The notes: a model not told the origin generated them from the letters alone. A stretch of 58,649 nt of DNA from Vibrio thalassae (GCF_900089835.1 NZ_OANU01000007.1:1-58649); one strand, 5' to 3'. Counted from the stretch's first letter, positions 33,901-43,327 are shown. Numbers and translations are program-made.

Positions 33901-35095
33901 CACCTGCTTGTTGGCTGGCATAAGTAGCTGTCACTGTGACATCACCACTTTGGTAACTATCTGCCAGTCCTTTTTGATTAATAGACGCCACACTGTTGTT
34001 GGATGATTGCCAACTTGCTAGCTCAGTTACCTCTCGACTTGTCCCATCACTAAATAAAGCGAAAGCCTGATACTGCTGAATATTACCCGCAGCTACGCTG
34101 GATTTTGCTGGTGTCACCACCAAATCGGTAACGGAGAGCTGAGTCACGGTCGCTGCTGTACTATCGGAAATGGTATTACTCATTTTTGAGAATGATGCGA
34201 TGCCTTGATAGCTTGCGGTGATTTGGGTTGTGCCGATCTCGTTCGCCGTCGCCAAGCCGCCATCTGTGCCATTCGCTACAATTGAAACTGCTCTACCATT
34301 TGACGAATTCCATGTAGCTAATTGCGTTACGTCTTCACTATGACCGTCTGAATAATACGCGGTCGCAGTGTATTTACCTGTTGTACCCACAGGCTTCGCC
34401 AGATTTTTTGGGGTGACCTGTAAACTCGATATAACCGCATTAGTAACGGTCAAATCCGTTTGTACCGACTTACCTTGATAGCTAAAACTGATCTGAGTCG
34501 TGCCTTGAGATAATGTGGCGGCATTACCGCTTTGCGAACCTATCGTTGCGACATTAGTCGTGCCACTTTGCCAGTTACCGAATTTAGTAACGTCTTGTTG
34601 GCTTGCATCAGAGAAGAGCGCTATGGCTTGATACTGAACAGCGATACCTGCTGGAACCGTCTTGTTAACAGGAGAGATAGACAACGAATCCAAAACAGCA
34701 GCAGTAACCGTTAGTTCCGATGAAGCTTGGTAGGTTTGATACTGAGCGTTGACCGTCGTAATTCCGATTTGCTTTCCGCCAACAAGTCCACCTTGTGTGC
34801 CATCAGCGACAATCGTCGCAATAGAGGAATCGATAATACTCCACTGTGACAACGCTGAAATATCTTGAACGCTGCCATCAGAATAATTCGCTATTGCTTG
34901 AAACTGATACTGTGTCCCATTCGCTATCGCCTTGACCGGTGGCACAACAGCGATACTGGTAATATAAGGTGCACACGGATTATCTGGCCCGCCGCATTCA
35001 CTGGTTGGAAAGCCACTATTATCTCCATTACATGCCGCCAAAAAGAATGTCATCCATAACACACATAAGCGATAAAATGTTTTTGTCATCTGCAT
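30950..35095 (-). CDS. Very large lipoprotein with about 15 bacterial Ig-like (BIG2) repeats
   Basis: The 1381-residue product has a lipoprotein signal peptide with lipobox LAAC (Cys22); residue +2 is Asn, so the Lol system should send it to the outer membrane. From about residue 45 to the end I count 15 tandem repeats of 85-95 residues, each with the pattern QYxAxAxYSDGSxxDVT, WxSSD, VATI, G, ITAxYxG, LTVT, typical of BIG2/invasin-like Ig folds. Repeats 12-15 diverge most. There is no catalytic or sortase domain. It follows an OmpA-family gene by ten bases, so the two are probably one operon. A surface stalk, adhesin or matrix protein is likely, but this is inference; the partner or ligand is unknown. 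Confidence 0.88.
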   Translation of the reverse strand: MQMTKTFYRLCVLWMTFFLAACNGDNSGFPTSECGGPDNPCAPYITSIAVVPPVKAIANGTQYQFQAIANYSDGSVQDISALSQWSIIDSSIATIVADGTQGGLVGGKQIGITTVNAQYQTYQASSELTVTAAVLDSLSISPVNKTVPAGIAVQYQAIALFSDASQQDVTKFGNWQSGTTNVATIGSQSGNAATLSQGTTQISFSYQGKSVQTDLTVTNAVISSLQVTPKNLAKPVGTTGKYTATAYYSDGHSEDVTQLATWNSSNGRAVSIVANGTDGGLATANEIGTTQITASYQGIASFSKMSNTISDSTAATVTQLSVTDLVVTPAKSSVAAGNIQQYQAFALFSDGTSREVTELASWQSSNNSVASINQKGLADSYQSGDVTVTATYASQQAGALLNVTQAQLTELVVSPNKVTIPAGHQTTLQAVAVYSDGSSNDVTLQSVWTSMDQSLVQVETGNISAGTVHGLVQGQADVTAKFGGMEQSSMITVSSATLTSVSISPANATIPKGTTQSYVLTAQYSDGSKRDVSILSSWQSNNTDIATINAFGVAYGEQQGASQISGCYLGECDTANLSVTQAVVTGLQVTPASATIADGQSQYYQATALYSDGTSKVVTEIATWTSSDINIATISSTGTTGGKATGVDPGSVVISARYAGQQSQATLTVTAATAVKLIVSPAITKVPLGLNLPYHADALYTDGTLQDVTLLSVWQSSDNDVASIDASANATTFVAGQTTISAQYLGLNGEASLTVTAAVLDHLEVTPNTVTVPTGTNGQFEATAVYSDGSSVDVTSSANWSSSDSIVVNVDNSLANAGVGSALSVGNAVITATYSGMSDTSSVTVVAPSLVELTISPQNETVPLGLEVQYEAHARYSDGTSKTVTSESSWQSSMTTVATISANGLASTVYTGETQISVTFESITASTSLIVTEPILIELQVTPATATINIQDLQQYKATAVFSDKTVTDVTTGATWTIADDVVAHVDNARFREGLVTGLSSGQTSVIANYYGKTANAEVVVGSLTYLGVDVEPADSMVKVGDTKQLTAYAVYKDVNTNKISYKDVTTLSDWRVQNRDKLAVNTTGLIEGKSAGGSLVYAIYQNIEGAGQVTVVDTYVRQLVVTPDNETVPEGTVGRYKAIAKYHQGLPDEDVTSKATWSSSDPTVIQVVTTGELGGSGEALSAGSAQIKAEFDGVEDEVTTTVAPLVLAQVAIEPRQDILYSGTPFQYHAIAYYQGGSSKDVTLDAEWSSSDTTAATIESGNAKAGLAQGVYEGERARITMSYQGMTDFVETQTYAATTTKVEIVPQNITVATGDTVEVTVNVTFSDGRVENYAKYVSWSSSDMNVAYPFKQYVSGISAGTATITASFENVTGDALVTVTP

Positions 35096-35105
35096 GAGTC
35101 ACTCT

Positions 35106-36137
35106 TTAGTTTTGATTAGCGCTGGACGGGATCGTCATTTCTTCCATATGAACGGTCACTCTTCGATTCATATGACGATGTTCCGTCGTGTCATTAGGAA
35201 CGAGAGGAGAGTCTTCTCCATAGCCAGCAACCTTTAGCTGCTCCGTACTTACACCCGCATGTTTTAGGTACTCATAAACCGCATTTGCTCGACGCTCGGA
35301 CAAGCTTTGGTTGTACTCATTCGGTCCAGTAGAATCGGTGTAACCATATACGGTTGCACGAGTTTCAGGATAGCGAGTTAATCGATAGACAATAGGGTTA
35401 AGCGCCTCAACATTCTCAATTTTCTCGGAGTCAAATGCGAAGAGAACCGAAGAATGCAGCTCTGGCAAGCGCGTTGTTATTATTGGAGTAACTGGTTTGG
35501 GATCGGTTTGAGTCTCTGGATTGGAATCTTCTGCCGAGCTAAATCGATACACAATACCTAAAGTAGCCAGATGCCCGTTACTGCCGCCAAGTTTGTCGCT
35601 GCCAAGCGCATCGACATATTGGTACTCTACTCTGCCCGCCCAATGATTTGAGAAGTGGTATTCCAAGCCGACGCCAGCTGTTGGAGCCCAACCGTCATCT
35701 GTTAGAGTTCTGGTTGGTCCGCTATTCTTACCTTGCCAGTAGAGCATGCCCGCTTTTGCAAACGCGTCCAAATTATTGGTCACCAGGATGCGACCTACCA
35801 CTGACATTTCTATACCAGACATAGAGCCCGTATATTGGTTGACTTTACCACTTTCTGGATACATAGCCTTCGCTTCACCGAAATCGAGATAGCCTAATTC
35901 CAGTCCCCAGTGCTGCCAAACCTGATAGCCAACAAATCCCCCAAACGCAACATCAGTTCCATCACAATCTACCGCCCAATCTTCACAGGCATTTTGGTAT
36001 TTCATTGCACCTAGTTTTCCTCCTAGGTACCAATGTGATGAAAAAGCGTCACTGTCAGCCAACGTTTCATCGGCGAGGGCGTTAAAGCTGAGCGATAGAA
36101 CTATCGCTAAACTGAGTACTTTATGAGTAGAAACCAC
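35106..36137 (-). CDS. OmpA-family outer-membrane protein
   Basis: A 343-residue protein with a signal peptide cleaved after ALA (about residue 22), an eight-stranded OmpA-like barrel (about 30-205, with LGGKLGAMKYQ and a CEDWAVDC loop, ending LATLGIVYRF), a Pro/Thr linker, and a C-terminal peptidoglycan-binding OmpA domain (about 225-335: VLFAFDSEKI, YGYTDSTGPNEYNQSLSERR, NRRVTV). It anchors the outer membrane to the cell wall. It is not the main OmpA of vibrios. Ten bases separate it from the Ig-repeat lipoprotein, which suggests that the two products work together at the cell surface. Confidence 0.88.
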   Translation of the reverse strand: MVSTHKVLSLAIVLSLSFNALADETLADSDAFSSHWYLGGKLGAMKYQNACEDWAVDCDGTDVAFGGFVGYQVWQHWGLELGYLDFGEAKAMYPESGKVNQYTGSMSGIEMSVVGRILVTNNLDAFAKAGMLYWQGKNSGPTRTLTDDGWAPTAGVGLEYHFSNHWAGRVEYQYVDALGSDKLGGSNGHLATLGIVYRFSSAEDSNPETQTDPKPVTPIITTRLPELHSSVLFAFDSEKIENVEALNPIVYRLTRYPETRATVYGYTDSTGPNEYNQSLSERRANAVYEYLKHAGVSTEQLKVAGYGEDSPLVPNDTTEHRHMNRRVTVHMEEMTIPSSANQN

Positions 36138-36285
36138 TGCTTCCTCCGTTTTCGTCTAATACGAGCGTAAGGCAGGCTACTGAAGTATGTGAAATTGACC
36201 TTGTATAAGTAACCAACCTAATTTAATTAGGTGTAACATATAAAATCTTAATCATATGTGACAGTTGTTACAGCAATGGACAAAA

Positions 36286-36310
36286 AAAAGCAGCAAATTA
36301 CGCTGCTTTT
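36286..36310. terminator. Hairpin terminator between ycfP and the ompA-like gene
   Basis: Stem AAAAGCAGC / GCTGCTTTT with loop AAATTAC. It lies downstream of ycfP on the minus strand, where T-residues follow the stem, and upstream of the ompA-like gene. Confidence 0.75.
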
Positions 36311-36347
36311 GTAAAAATTAGCACACGCCACTCGGACGTTTCTTACA

Positions 36348-36887
36348 TTACGATTCTTTAAACGCCTTCATTGTTTGAAGGTGCTGAGAGATCTTCTTGA
36401 ATTTATGAGTTTGAGTTTCATCCCACACTACATCGTAATAATCTTTGAGGGCGTCCGCCGTTTTTTGATTGTCATGAATTTCGTCTTCTTTGGACAAAAT
36501 GACCATACAACGACCCGCATTTTTACTACGGAACTTTTCAACACACTTAGTGGCAATGTCTTCATATTCTTCTGGGCGATCAATACGACCTTGCATGTTT
36601 ACTTCAGGATGTAAATTAGGGTTGAAGATAACTTGCTTAATGCCACACAAAAAGCCGATGCGCTCTGACCAGTAGCCTCCCAGACCAACACCACAAATGA
36701 TCGGCGCTTCGTCCTTCGACTCTTGAACCAGCTTGTTCACTTCTTTAAGAAGGTGCTGCATATCATGCTTAGGGTGAAGTGTGCTGTAGTTGACGAAACG
36801 AACATCTTCGTCAATGAATTGCAACTGAAGCACTTTTTCATGGTTGCCTGGGCTTGTTGAATCGAAGCCGTGAAGATAAATAATCAT
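36348..36887 (-). CDS. ycfP: YcfP family esterase-like protein (UPF0227)
   Basis: A 179-residue alpha/beta-hydrolase-like protein starting [20 protein letters not shown] and very similar along its length to E. coli YcfP, including [16 protein letters not shown] (nucleophile-elbow-like GxGLGG, without the usual Ser), FNPNLHPE and [16 protein letters not shown]. Its activity is not established. The ATG at 36887 follows GAGAGG; a TTG 12 bases upstream that includes the ribosome site is rejected. It follows thiK after 115 bases. Confidence 0.9.
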   Translation of the reverse strand: MIIYLHGFDSTSPGNHEKVLQLQFIDEDVRFVNYSTLHPKHDMQHLLKEVNKLVQESKDEAPIICGVGLGGYWSERIGFLCGIKQVIFNPNLHPEVNMQGRIDRPEEYEDIATKCVEKFRSKNAGRCMVILSKEDEIHDNQKTADALKDYYDVVWDETQTHKFKKISQHLQTMKAFKES

Positions 36888-37002
36888 AGTACCTCTCAAT
36901 CCGTCCTTATTGGTACGCTTTCGTTAAATCTACCACGAAAGCCCTAGTTTCATAGGGGGTAAGATGATTTTTCAGAAAAGATAACGTTAAACAGTGATCC
37001 CC

Positions 37003-37845
37003 TCAACATAATCGCAGATAAATCGTCTCAGCTTCGGCTAAAAAACCATCGTCCTGCCACACCTGTGCTGCAAGTAAATACCAGAGCATAGCCATCATCT
37101 GCGATTGCCGCTGCCAGATTTTTACATCCTGTTGCCAAGATTTACTATCTATCTTAGGCTGATGCTGTTTGTAGAGTTCAATCCCTGTGACAACATCCAA
37201 TTGCAGCATATCTAAGGTCATTGTTAAGTCCAGCACTGGACTTGCAATAGCAGCATATTCCCAATCAATTACCGCAAGGCCCGTTTCATTCTGCACTAAG
37301 TTATGAAGGCCAAAATCAAAATGACAAAGCGCTTGTTGCGCACAGCTTAATTTTGGTAGCGTTCGAAGGCTTTCGTAGATTAGACGAAAGCGCCGCTTTA
37401 GAACAGAATCGTCAAGCTGAGACCAGTAATGATCCACTTTGGCTTGGTAATCAAAACGTCGCACCTGACCGATAGGTTGAATGGTATGAATGTTCGCAAG
37501 AAGGGCGATGACCTTTGAATGGTCGTCTATATGACTAACAGGAACACCACTGCACCAACTGAGCACGATGCCTAGTGGGCCGCGAGCAATGACTTTGTTA
37601 GTAGGGAGGTGTCCGGCAACCGAGTTCAAAACTTCAGCTTCATTGTCACGACTAATATCAAATGACTGACATAGCGATGAATTCGCGCGCCAAATCACCC
37701 ATCCATAAGATGAGGTCAATACACGCCATGCGCGATTTGTCAGGCCGCCAGATAACGGAAGTGCCCCTAAGGGCACTTCGTTTACCAAGGAAGATAGTCC
37801 AGCTAAATCCGGTGATTGCTGGACCGCATCAATCCAATTAAGCAT
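37003..37845 (-). CDS. thiK: Thiamine kinase-like phosphotransferase
   Basis: The 280-residue protein belongs to the aminoglycoside-phosphotransferase/choline-kinase fold. It has the catalytic CHFDFGLHN (HxDxxxxN) near residue 183 and AVIDWEYA near 203 for metal binding. In enterics the gene in this position, after lpoB and near ycfP, is thiK (ycfN), which phosphorylates thiamine in salvage. Position rather than sequence favours ThiK over other APH-family kinases. The gap to lpoB is ten bases. Confidence 0.78.
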   Translation of the reverse strand: MLNWIDAVQQSPDLAGLSSLVNEVPLGALPLSGGLTNRAWRVLTSSYGWVIWRANSSLCQSFDISRDNEAEVLNSVAGHLPTNKVIARGPLGIVLSWCSGVPVSHIDDHSKVIALLANIHTIQPIGQVRRFDYQAKVDHYWSQLDDSVLKRRFRLIYESLRTLPKLSCAQQALCHFDFGLHNLVQNETGLAVIDWEYAAIASPVLDLTMTLDMLQLDVVTGIELYKQHQPKIDSKSWQQDVKIWQRQSQMMAMLWYLLAAQVWQDDGFLAEAETIYLRLC

Positions 37846-37855
37846 TGAGCGCTTG

Positions 37856-38446
37856 TTATAGACCTAGTACTGAACGAGACTCTTGCTTACGAATTTCAGT
37901 TTCGTCAGCCCACTCAATCAGACCCGTTTCTAGATCCATAAGACGCATAGTCATTTTGTAGTATACGTCTTTATCGCTGCCCGCTTCTTTAACGATACTA
38001 CTTAGGTTACCGTAAAGCATGTATTGCGCACCAACCATTTTACCGAATTGGATAGCTGTGCTTTGGTTCACTAGCTCATCATTGTTTTGGAAGTTAAGCT
38101 GTTCGCGTACAGACTCAACACGATCCATATCTACGAAACGGAACTTGCCAGAGTTCAGCATTTTAGTACTGATGCTGTCCGTGATGGACTCGGTATCAAT
38201 GTGCTCCGTTGTTTTGTTCTTGATACGTTCAACAAATACAATTGGGCGGCTGTCGCGCGTGATTGCCGCAACTGAGCCTGACATCAGCATGCTATCAACC
38301 ATATCACCAGCGATCTTCTGTAGGTCAGTCGAACCGAAATCGATAGTTGTCGTTTCAGTAGCTTGCGCGTCGCCGTAACTTACTTTATTTGAACAGCCAC
38401 CGAGAATGACAGCCAAACCCAACAAAGCAATAATACTTTTTTTCAT
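37856..38446 (-). CDS. lpoB: Penicillin-binding protein activator LpoB
   Basis: LpoB is an outer-membrane lipoprotein that reaches through the peptidoglycan to stimulate PBP1B. The 196-residue protein has a signal peptide with lipobox LGGC (Cys18), residue +2 Ser, then a short linker and the globular TolB-like domain with VFVERIKNKTTEHIDTESI and FRFVDMDRVESVREQL. It is slightly shorter than E. coli LpoB (213), the linker being reduced. The order ycfL-lpoB-thiK is the same as in E. coli. Confidence 0.92.
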   Translation of the reverse strand: MKKSIIALLGLAVILGGCSNKVSYGDAQATETTTIDFGSTDLQKIAGDMVDSMLMSGSVAAITRDSRPIVFVERIKNKTTEHIDTESITDSISTKMLNSGKFRFVDMDRVESVREQLNFQNNDELVNQSTAIQFGKMVGAQYMLYGNLSSIVKEAGSDKDVYYKMTMRLMDLETGLIEWADETEIRKQESRSVLGL

Positions 38447-38486
38447 TTTGTTTCCTTAGTGTTACTTACTTTCCAACGGGTGGAAA

Positions 38487-38879
38487 TTACTCATCCGCTC
38501 CGCGCAATTGCACACGGAATTCTTTACCATTCGGGTTTACAGACACCTCAGACAGGGTAACAGTTTCATCACCGCGTAAGATGGCTCTTTTCCAAGGGGC
38601 CTGTTTGGTATTTACTTCAAGTCCTTGCGCATCATACCAATAGAAACGGTATTGAATAATTTGATCAGTCGATGTGGTATTCGACAAGCGAACTACCGCT
38701 CTTGCGTGACCATTGGTATCAATAGTTGAAATGTCATCAATAGAGAACTTCTTACCCATTTGTGCATCACCATAGAGCACTGCCTGAGTTTGGCCTTCAA
38801 TCTTAATTCCTGACGTTTTATTGGAAGCACAGCCGAATAGCGCCAACAACACGCCAATACTCACTACCCATCTTTTCAT
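38487..38879 (-). CDS. ycfL: YcfL family lipoprotein (DUF1425)
   Basis: A 130-residue lipoprotein with lipobox LFGC (Cys17) followed by Ala-Ser, so outer-membrane sorting is expected. The mature part is a small beta-rich domain with VRLSNTTSTDQIIQYRFYWYD and a C-terminal QLRGADE. The family is DUF1425/YcfL, of unknown function, and always near lpoB. Its ATG overlaps the stop of the COG3014 gene by one base, suggesting coupled translation. Confidence 0.87.
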   Translation of the reverse strand: MKRWVVSIGVLLALFGCASNKTSGIKIEGQTQAVLYGDAQMGKKFSIDDISTIDTNGHARAVVRLSNTTSTDQIIQYRFYWYDAQGLEVNTKQAPWKRAILRGDETVTLSEVSVNPNGKEFRVQLRGADE

Positions 38880-40282
38880 TACATTCTTCCTAATTGTTTA
38901 TGCCAAATAGTGGCATTTCCACCTTGACGCGATACCCAAACCAAGGTGGTTTGTCTGTCTCTCACATCAAAAGTATAGTCTTGTCCATCCAATGTTAGCG
39001 TGTGACTACCTGCTTTAACGATCTGACTCGCTCCGTTAACCACACCCGGTAGCGTTTGCCAACTTCTAGTATCTGGCTGTTCGGTCAATGTATTCCAAAC
39101 GTTAAAGATAAGGTTACCCACATCGTCATCTTTCGCCGTACTCTTCCGAATTTGGTCTTTCGCATACACTCTCAGCGCTTGGCGCAATAGAATAGTCGGC
39201 ATATTTTCAGTCAATTGTTGCTGCGCCATCAAATTGGTATCGACTAATTCACTCGACTTAAATGCTTTTCCATCTAACACCATACGAGAAAACTTCGGTG
39301 CCACCGCTGGTACATAATACGGCAACGCGACAGTGTATAGCGCAGTGTTGCCCTGACTGTCATAAACAGGCAAAGTTAGGTTCCAGGACTGCATCGCATT
39401 TACAACCCCTTGCTCCTCAAGCACGATAATACGGCCCTCGCCCGCTTTGACATTCGGCCTATCCCCATACTGCTTTTTCAGTTTAGCAAGGTCTTGATTT
39501 CGACTGGAGCGTTTAGCCACTCGAATCACCGCATCAACAACGGCGTCGTTATCAGGGGCAACAGCCAATGCTCGTGTGTAATCTATGTACGCACCGTTCA
39601 AATCGTTTGATGCTTCATACATTAGACCTGACAAAAATAGCAAATAGCCGTTTTGAATCGCTTTAAGTTTGTTGCCAGCATCAGGATAACGAGACAATAC
39701 TGAGCCTAAATTGGGAGATAGTCCCTTCTGTTTCATCTCCGCTTCCGCAGAGCGCAGGTCTTTCTCTCTAGCCTCGCGCGCTCGCTGCTGAACTTGGTTT
39801 GCGCGTCGCACCTCAACCAGAGCACCTTCCAAATCGTTTTTTTGAATGTAGTTGAGCCCCAAGTAAAGGTGTAAATAACCCAGTTCGTAATCCGGTGGCA
39901 CATACGCAGTAATATTGTCATTGACGGCTAACGCACCGACACTCGTCGCCGTATCCGTAATAGATATCAGCGCTTTGTCTTGCTGCACTCTCACCGCTTT
40001 ATCACTCAATTCGAATGCTGACTTACTTTGTGGGTAGGCTTGGTTCAGGAATTCAACTCGACCACGCTCAAAATTATCAAGGATGTCACCTGCGACGATA
40101 GTCTCAGGTGAAGGAAGTGCAGCTTGCGCTTTTTCATATTGACCTGCTTTCACCGCTTGATACACCACCGTATTTTGCTGGGTATAATGACTGAACAGGT
40201 TCCCTGCACTTAACCCTGCGCAAGCAGTAAGTGAAGCGGTAAGTATGACGATAAAGGCGTGTTTAACGCTACGTATTAACAT
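38879..40282 (-). CDS. COG3014-type lipoprotein
   Basis: The 467-residue protein has a signal peptide with lipobox LTAC (Cys21) followed by Ala. The N-terminal half (about 30-270) is helical with TPR-like pairs (YEKAQAAL, LGLNYIQKNDLEGALVEVRRA, DLNGAYIDYTRALAVAPDND); the C-terminal half is beta-rich. I recognise the uncharacterised COG3014 family, usually found in vibrios beside ycfL and lpoB. It overlaps ycfL by one base. The context suggests a cell-envelope role, perhaps with the LpoB system, but no function is known. Confidence 0.78.
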   Translation of the reverse strand: MLIRSVKHAFIVILTASLTACAGLSAGNLFSHYTQQNTVVYQAVKAGQYEKAQAALPSPETIVAGDILDNFERGRVEFLNQAYPQSKSAFELSDKAVRVQQDKALISITDTATSVGALAVNDNITAYVPPDYELGYLHLYLGLNYIQKNDLEGALVEVRRANQVQQRAREAREKDLRSAEAEMKQKGLSPNLGSVLSRYPDAGNKLKAIQNGYLLFLSGLMYEASNDLNGAYIDYTRALAVAPDNDAVVDAVIRVAKRSSRNQDLAKLKKQYGDRPNVKAGEGRIIVLEEQGVVNAMQSWNLTLPVYDSQGNTALYTVALPYYVPAVAPKFSRMVLDGKAFKSSELVDTNLMAQQQLTENMPTILLRQALRVYAKDQIRKSTAKDDDVGNLIFNVWNTLTEQPDTRSWQTLPGVVNGASQIVKAGSHTLTLDGQDYTFDVRDRQTTLVWVSRQGGNATIWHKQLGRM

Positions 40283-40360
40283 AGTTTTTTGAAGAGAATG
40301 GGTACCAAAGGTGAGGCCTTGACAGTCTTAAAGACACTAAGTTGCCAAAGCCACTTAAAA

Positions 40361-40711
40361 TTAGCTCATCAATAATGGGCCTAAAGGACGACCACCAACT
40401 AGGTGCATGTGAATATGGTACACCTCTTGACCACCATGTGAGTTGCAGTTAACGATCAGGCGATAGCCGTCTTCTGCAATACCTTCATCGTGCGCAATTT
40501 TTCTCGCAACAGTGAACATACGGCCCATCATCGCTTCATCGTCTGCTTCGACTTCGTTAACGGTTGGAATTAGTTTGTTTGGAATGATCAGCACGTGACT
40601 CGGAGCACGTGGATTGATGTCGCGAAACGCTGTGACAAGATCATCTTGGTACAACACATCGGCGGGGATTTCTTTACGAATAATTTTGCTAAAAATGGTT
40701 TCTTCAGCCAT
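40361..40711 (-). CDS. hinT: Purine nucleoside phosphoramidase HinT
   Basis: HinT hydrolyses adenosine phosphoramidates and acyl-adenylates. The 116-residue protein starts [21 protein letters not shown] and has the histidine triad [15 protein letters not shown] near residue 100. The ATG at 40711 follows GGAGA at five bases; a start four codons upstream (40723) is rejected because it overlaps that site. It heads the hinT, COG3014, ycfL, lpoB, thiK series. Confidence 0.96.
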   Translation of the reverse strand: MAEETIFSKIIRKEIPADVLYQDDLVTAFRDINPRAPSHVLIIPNKLIPTVNEVEADDEAMMGRMFTVARKIAHDEGIAEDGYRLIVNCNSHGGQEVYHIHMHLVGGRPLGPLLMS

Positions 40712-41128
40712 GAAGTTCTCCAATTACCAAACCAATTATACTGACACCAAATCGTCAGCACATACTTACTTTAGAAGTATGCACTAAGGTCTATAGAATC
40801 ACAATTTAAAGCAAAGCCAACATAGCTCATTGTTTTCGCTCTTGTTCAATTCTCAACCTATTTTCGCAAGAAGTCTTTTTTTGAGACAACAAATCCCTTT
40901 AAAACCTTTGGTTTTATTACATTTTTGCCGAGTGCGTCATAAAACGTAGCGCTGCAAGTCATATATATTTCAGTTTTTGTTATTTGTAACGATAAAGAGA
41001 CAAAAGCGCCAAACTTCAATACTGACCTGACGCAAGTGTTAGCGGATAGTGCAAGGTTTAGTGTAAAGCGTCCAGTTAAATTTTGTATGATTTTTGTATA
41101 GCTACAACGCTACTAGGGAGAGAAATAT
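40712..41128. promoter_or_regulatory. Divergent hinT / chemoreceptor control region
   Basis: This 417-base region has no gene. It contains a dyad CATACTT (40761-40767) / AAGTATG (40775-40781) close to hinT and long T-rich tracts. Promoters for both divergent genes must be here. I could not identify a flagellar-type (sigma 28) promoter for the receptor. Confidence 0.35.
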
Positions 41129-43120
41129 ATGCAGGGTTCCGTTATACGGAGGATGTACGCTGGGTTTACACTCATCGTGATTCTTTTTGTTATTACCATC
41201 ATGATTATGCTCAGTGGCATGAATCAAATTCATCAGTATTTTGGGTCTGTTTCTAACTCTTCCCTCCCCTTGGTCTCACTCTCGAACCAAACCAGCGTTC
41301 AGTTATTGTCAGCTGACAAATCTTTCAAAGACTTTCTTACCACCCAAAACGAAGAAAGAATGACCGTGCGTCGTGATGAGTTTTCTGCCTCTATGGAACA
41401 ATTTGGTCATGACTTAGAGAAATTGGCCAGCGCCAGTAAGGGCTTCCCAGAATTAGAGAATCGAATTAATCAACTGAGAGAGGTTCAACAGCGCTACCGC
41501 TCGGAAGCTCAAGAGGCAATGGATAACTACCAATCCATGTTGGCTGCGCAAGAGCAAGTACAACTCTCTACCCGCCGATTCCAAAAGCTCCATTCTGATC
41601 TATCTGTTGGTATGAAAGAGTACGTGGATGATACCTCAAGCGTTTCAGTCAAAGTGATGGCGAAAAGCTATTTTATCAAACTGAAAGATGCCGAGACTAT
41701 CACCTCAGATGCACTGGCGAGTAATGATACTGCCTTTGTTCAAGATGCCGTCAATAAAAACCGCAAAGCCGTAACTCATCTTAACTACGCCTATCGAGGC
41801 TTGGTCACACAAATGCCTGAACTGAAGAAAGCATTCGAAAGTTCTGTTGAGCAATTTACAAAAGATGTCGGCCAAAAAGGCGGTGTTCTCGATCAGCATA
41901 ATAATTATTTAATAGCACGAGCGGCGCTTTACCAAAACATTGAGAATCTTGCACTCGAAGTCGATGGCGCGATGGCAACCCTCAATGGCTTTACCGAGAC
42001 AGCGACGGCTAACCTTAACCTATCACTAGAACAAGCAGGGACGGTTTATGATGAAGGTGTGGTTAAAGCTATTGCGATTGGGTTAGTGGTCATTCTGATA
42101 GCCGTCGGTATTGGTTATCACATTGCACAAAGCGTACGCCAACCATTGAAGAGTACGTTAAAAACACTGGAAAGCTTGACTGAAGGTGATATGACACAGC
42201 GCATTGAGGTGAAATACAACAACGAGTTCCGCCGCTTAGGCAATCACATTAATACATTGGCAGATAGCCTGCACAACGTCTTAGTCAAATTGAACGACGC
42301 GTCGGACAACCTAACTGATACTGCAAGCAACAATCAACGTACCTCGCTAAGTGCACAAAACCAATTAAGTGCACAGCGTGAGCAAACCGCGAATGTCGCA
42401 ACAGCAATGACCGAAATGTCTCATTCAGTACAGGAAGTGGCAAACAGTGCGCAAAGCTCTTTGGAGAAGGTGCATCAAGTCGAATCGGCCTCTGAGTCTG
42501 GTCGTCAAATAATGAGTACCAATATCAGCACCATCAATCAGTTAGAACTTCGTCTAAACGAATCGGTTCAAGCGGTTGGTGAGCTGCAAAAAATGAGTAG
42601 CCAAATTGGCAGCATTTTAGATGTCATACGCAACATTGCAGAGCAAACTAACCTACTTGCTCTCAATGCCGCTATTGAAGCAGCGCGTGCTGGGGAGCAA
42701 GGGCGTGGGTTTGCTGTGGTCGCGGATGAGGTTCGCGTTCTAGCTCAGAAGACCACCGAATCTACCACTGAAATCGAAACCATGATCAGTAACTTACAAG
42801 CCAGCTCTGAGAGTGCAAGTAAAGTCATCGAGAACTGTATGAGGGATATGGAACTGTCGGTTGAGCAAGCGTCTACCGCGAACGGAGCCATGGAAGAGAT
42901 ACAAGCATTGATCATCGAAATCAGCCAAATGAGTACGCATATTTCTCAGGCTGCTGGTGAGCAAAGTGAAACCACGGTGGATATTGCTAAGAATATCGAA
43001 GAAATTAATCATATCGCTGATGAAAGCTATCAAGCCATGTCGCAAATCGCGGCAACGAGTGAAAACTTAACTAGCCTAGCAAACCAACAAAGTGAACTGG
43101 TCCATCGCTTCAAACTCTAA
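41129..43120 (+). CDS. Methyl-accepting chemotaxis protein
   Basis: A 663-residue chemoreceptor. TM1 spans about residues 10-30; the periplasmic part to about 310 is entirely helical and long enough for a helical bimodular sensor rather than a Cache domain; TM2 is about 313-335 ([19 protein letters not shown]). A HAMP domain (about 335-390) precedes the cytoplasmic signalling hairpin with the conserved tip [20 protein letters not shown] near 510 and [15 protein letters not shown]. It ends LVHRFKL, without the CheR-binding pentapeptide. The ligand is unknown. A GGGAGAG site precedes the ATG, and a terminator isolates it from the next gene. Confidence 0.95.
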   Translation: MQGSVIRRMYAGFTLIVILFVITIMIMLSGMNQIHQYFGSVSNSSLPLVSLSNQTSVQLLSADKSFKDFLTTQNEERMTVRRDEFSASMEQFGHDLEKLASASKGFPELENRINQLREVQQRYRSEAQEAMDNYQSMLAAQEQVQLSTRRFQKLHSDLSVGMKEYVDDTSSVSVKVMAKSYFIKLKDAETITSDALASNDTAFVQDAVNKNRKAVTHLNYAYRGLVTQMPELKKAFESSVEQFTKDVGQKGGVLDQHNNYLIARAALYQNIENLALEVDGAMATLNGFTETATANLNLSLEQAGTVYDEGVVKAIAIGLVVILIAVGIGYHIAQSVRQPLKSTLKTLESLTEGDMTQRIEVKYNNEFRRLGNHINTLADSLHNVLVKLNDASDNLTDTASNNQRTSLSAQNQLSAQREQTANVATAMTEMSHSVQEVANSAQSSLEKVHQVESASESGRQIMSTNISTINQLELRLNESVQAVGELQKMSSQIGSILDVIRNIAEQTNLLALNAAIEAARAGEQGRGFAVVADEVRVLAQKTTESTTEIETMISNLQASSESASKVIENCMRDMELSVEQASTANGAMEEIQALIIEISQMSTHISQAAGEQSETTVDIAKNIEEINHIADESYQAMSQIAATSENLTSLANQQSELVHRFKL

Positions 43121-43151
43121 CTTTCATGTTAGAAACGCGTAAATTCTCCCC

Positions 43152-43188
43152 CAAGAGCAGGTTTCATTGAGACCTGCTCTTGTTTTTT
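43152..43188 (+). terminator. Terminator after the chemoreceptor gene
   Basis: An 11-bp stem CAAGAGCAGGT / ACCTGCTCTTG (43152-43182) is followed by six T on the plus strand. Confidence 0.9.
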
Positions 43189-43327
43189 GTAACCAACGGC
43201 ATTATATCTGAGACATGGCTTGCTTCACTTTTCATGACCTTTGATTCTGAAAGCCCAAGTTTTAGTATCAGCGCCCAATGTCATGCTCTCATTTTCTTCA
43301 GCAAGCCAGTAGTTGAAGGAAGCTATA

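Noticed and set aside
31000..35000. Regular repeats that might suggest a CRISPR array or satellite
   Set aside because: The periodicity is about 270 bases and is protein-level only (divergent Ig-like domains in one open frame), not short identical direct repeats with spacers.
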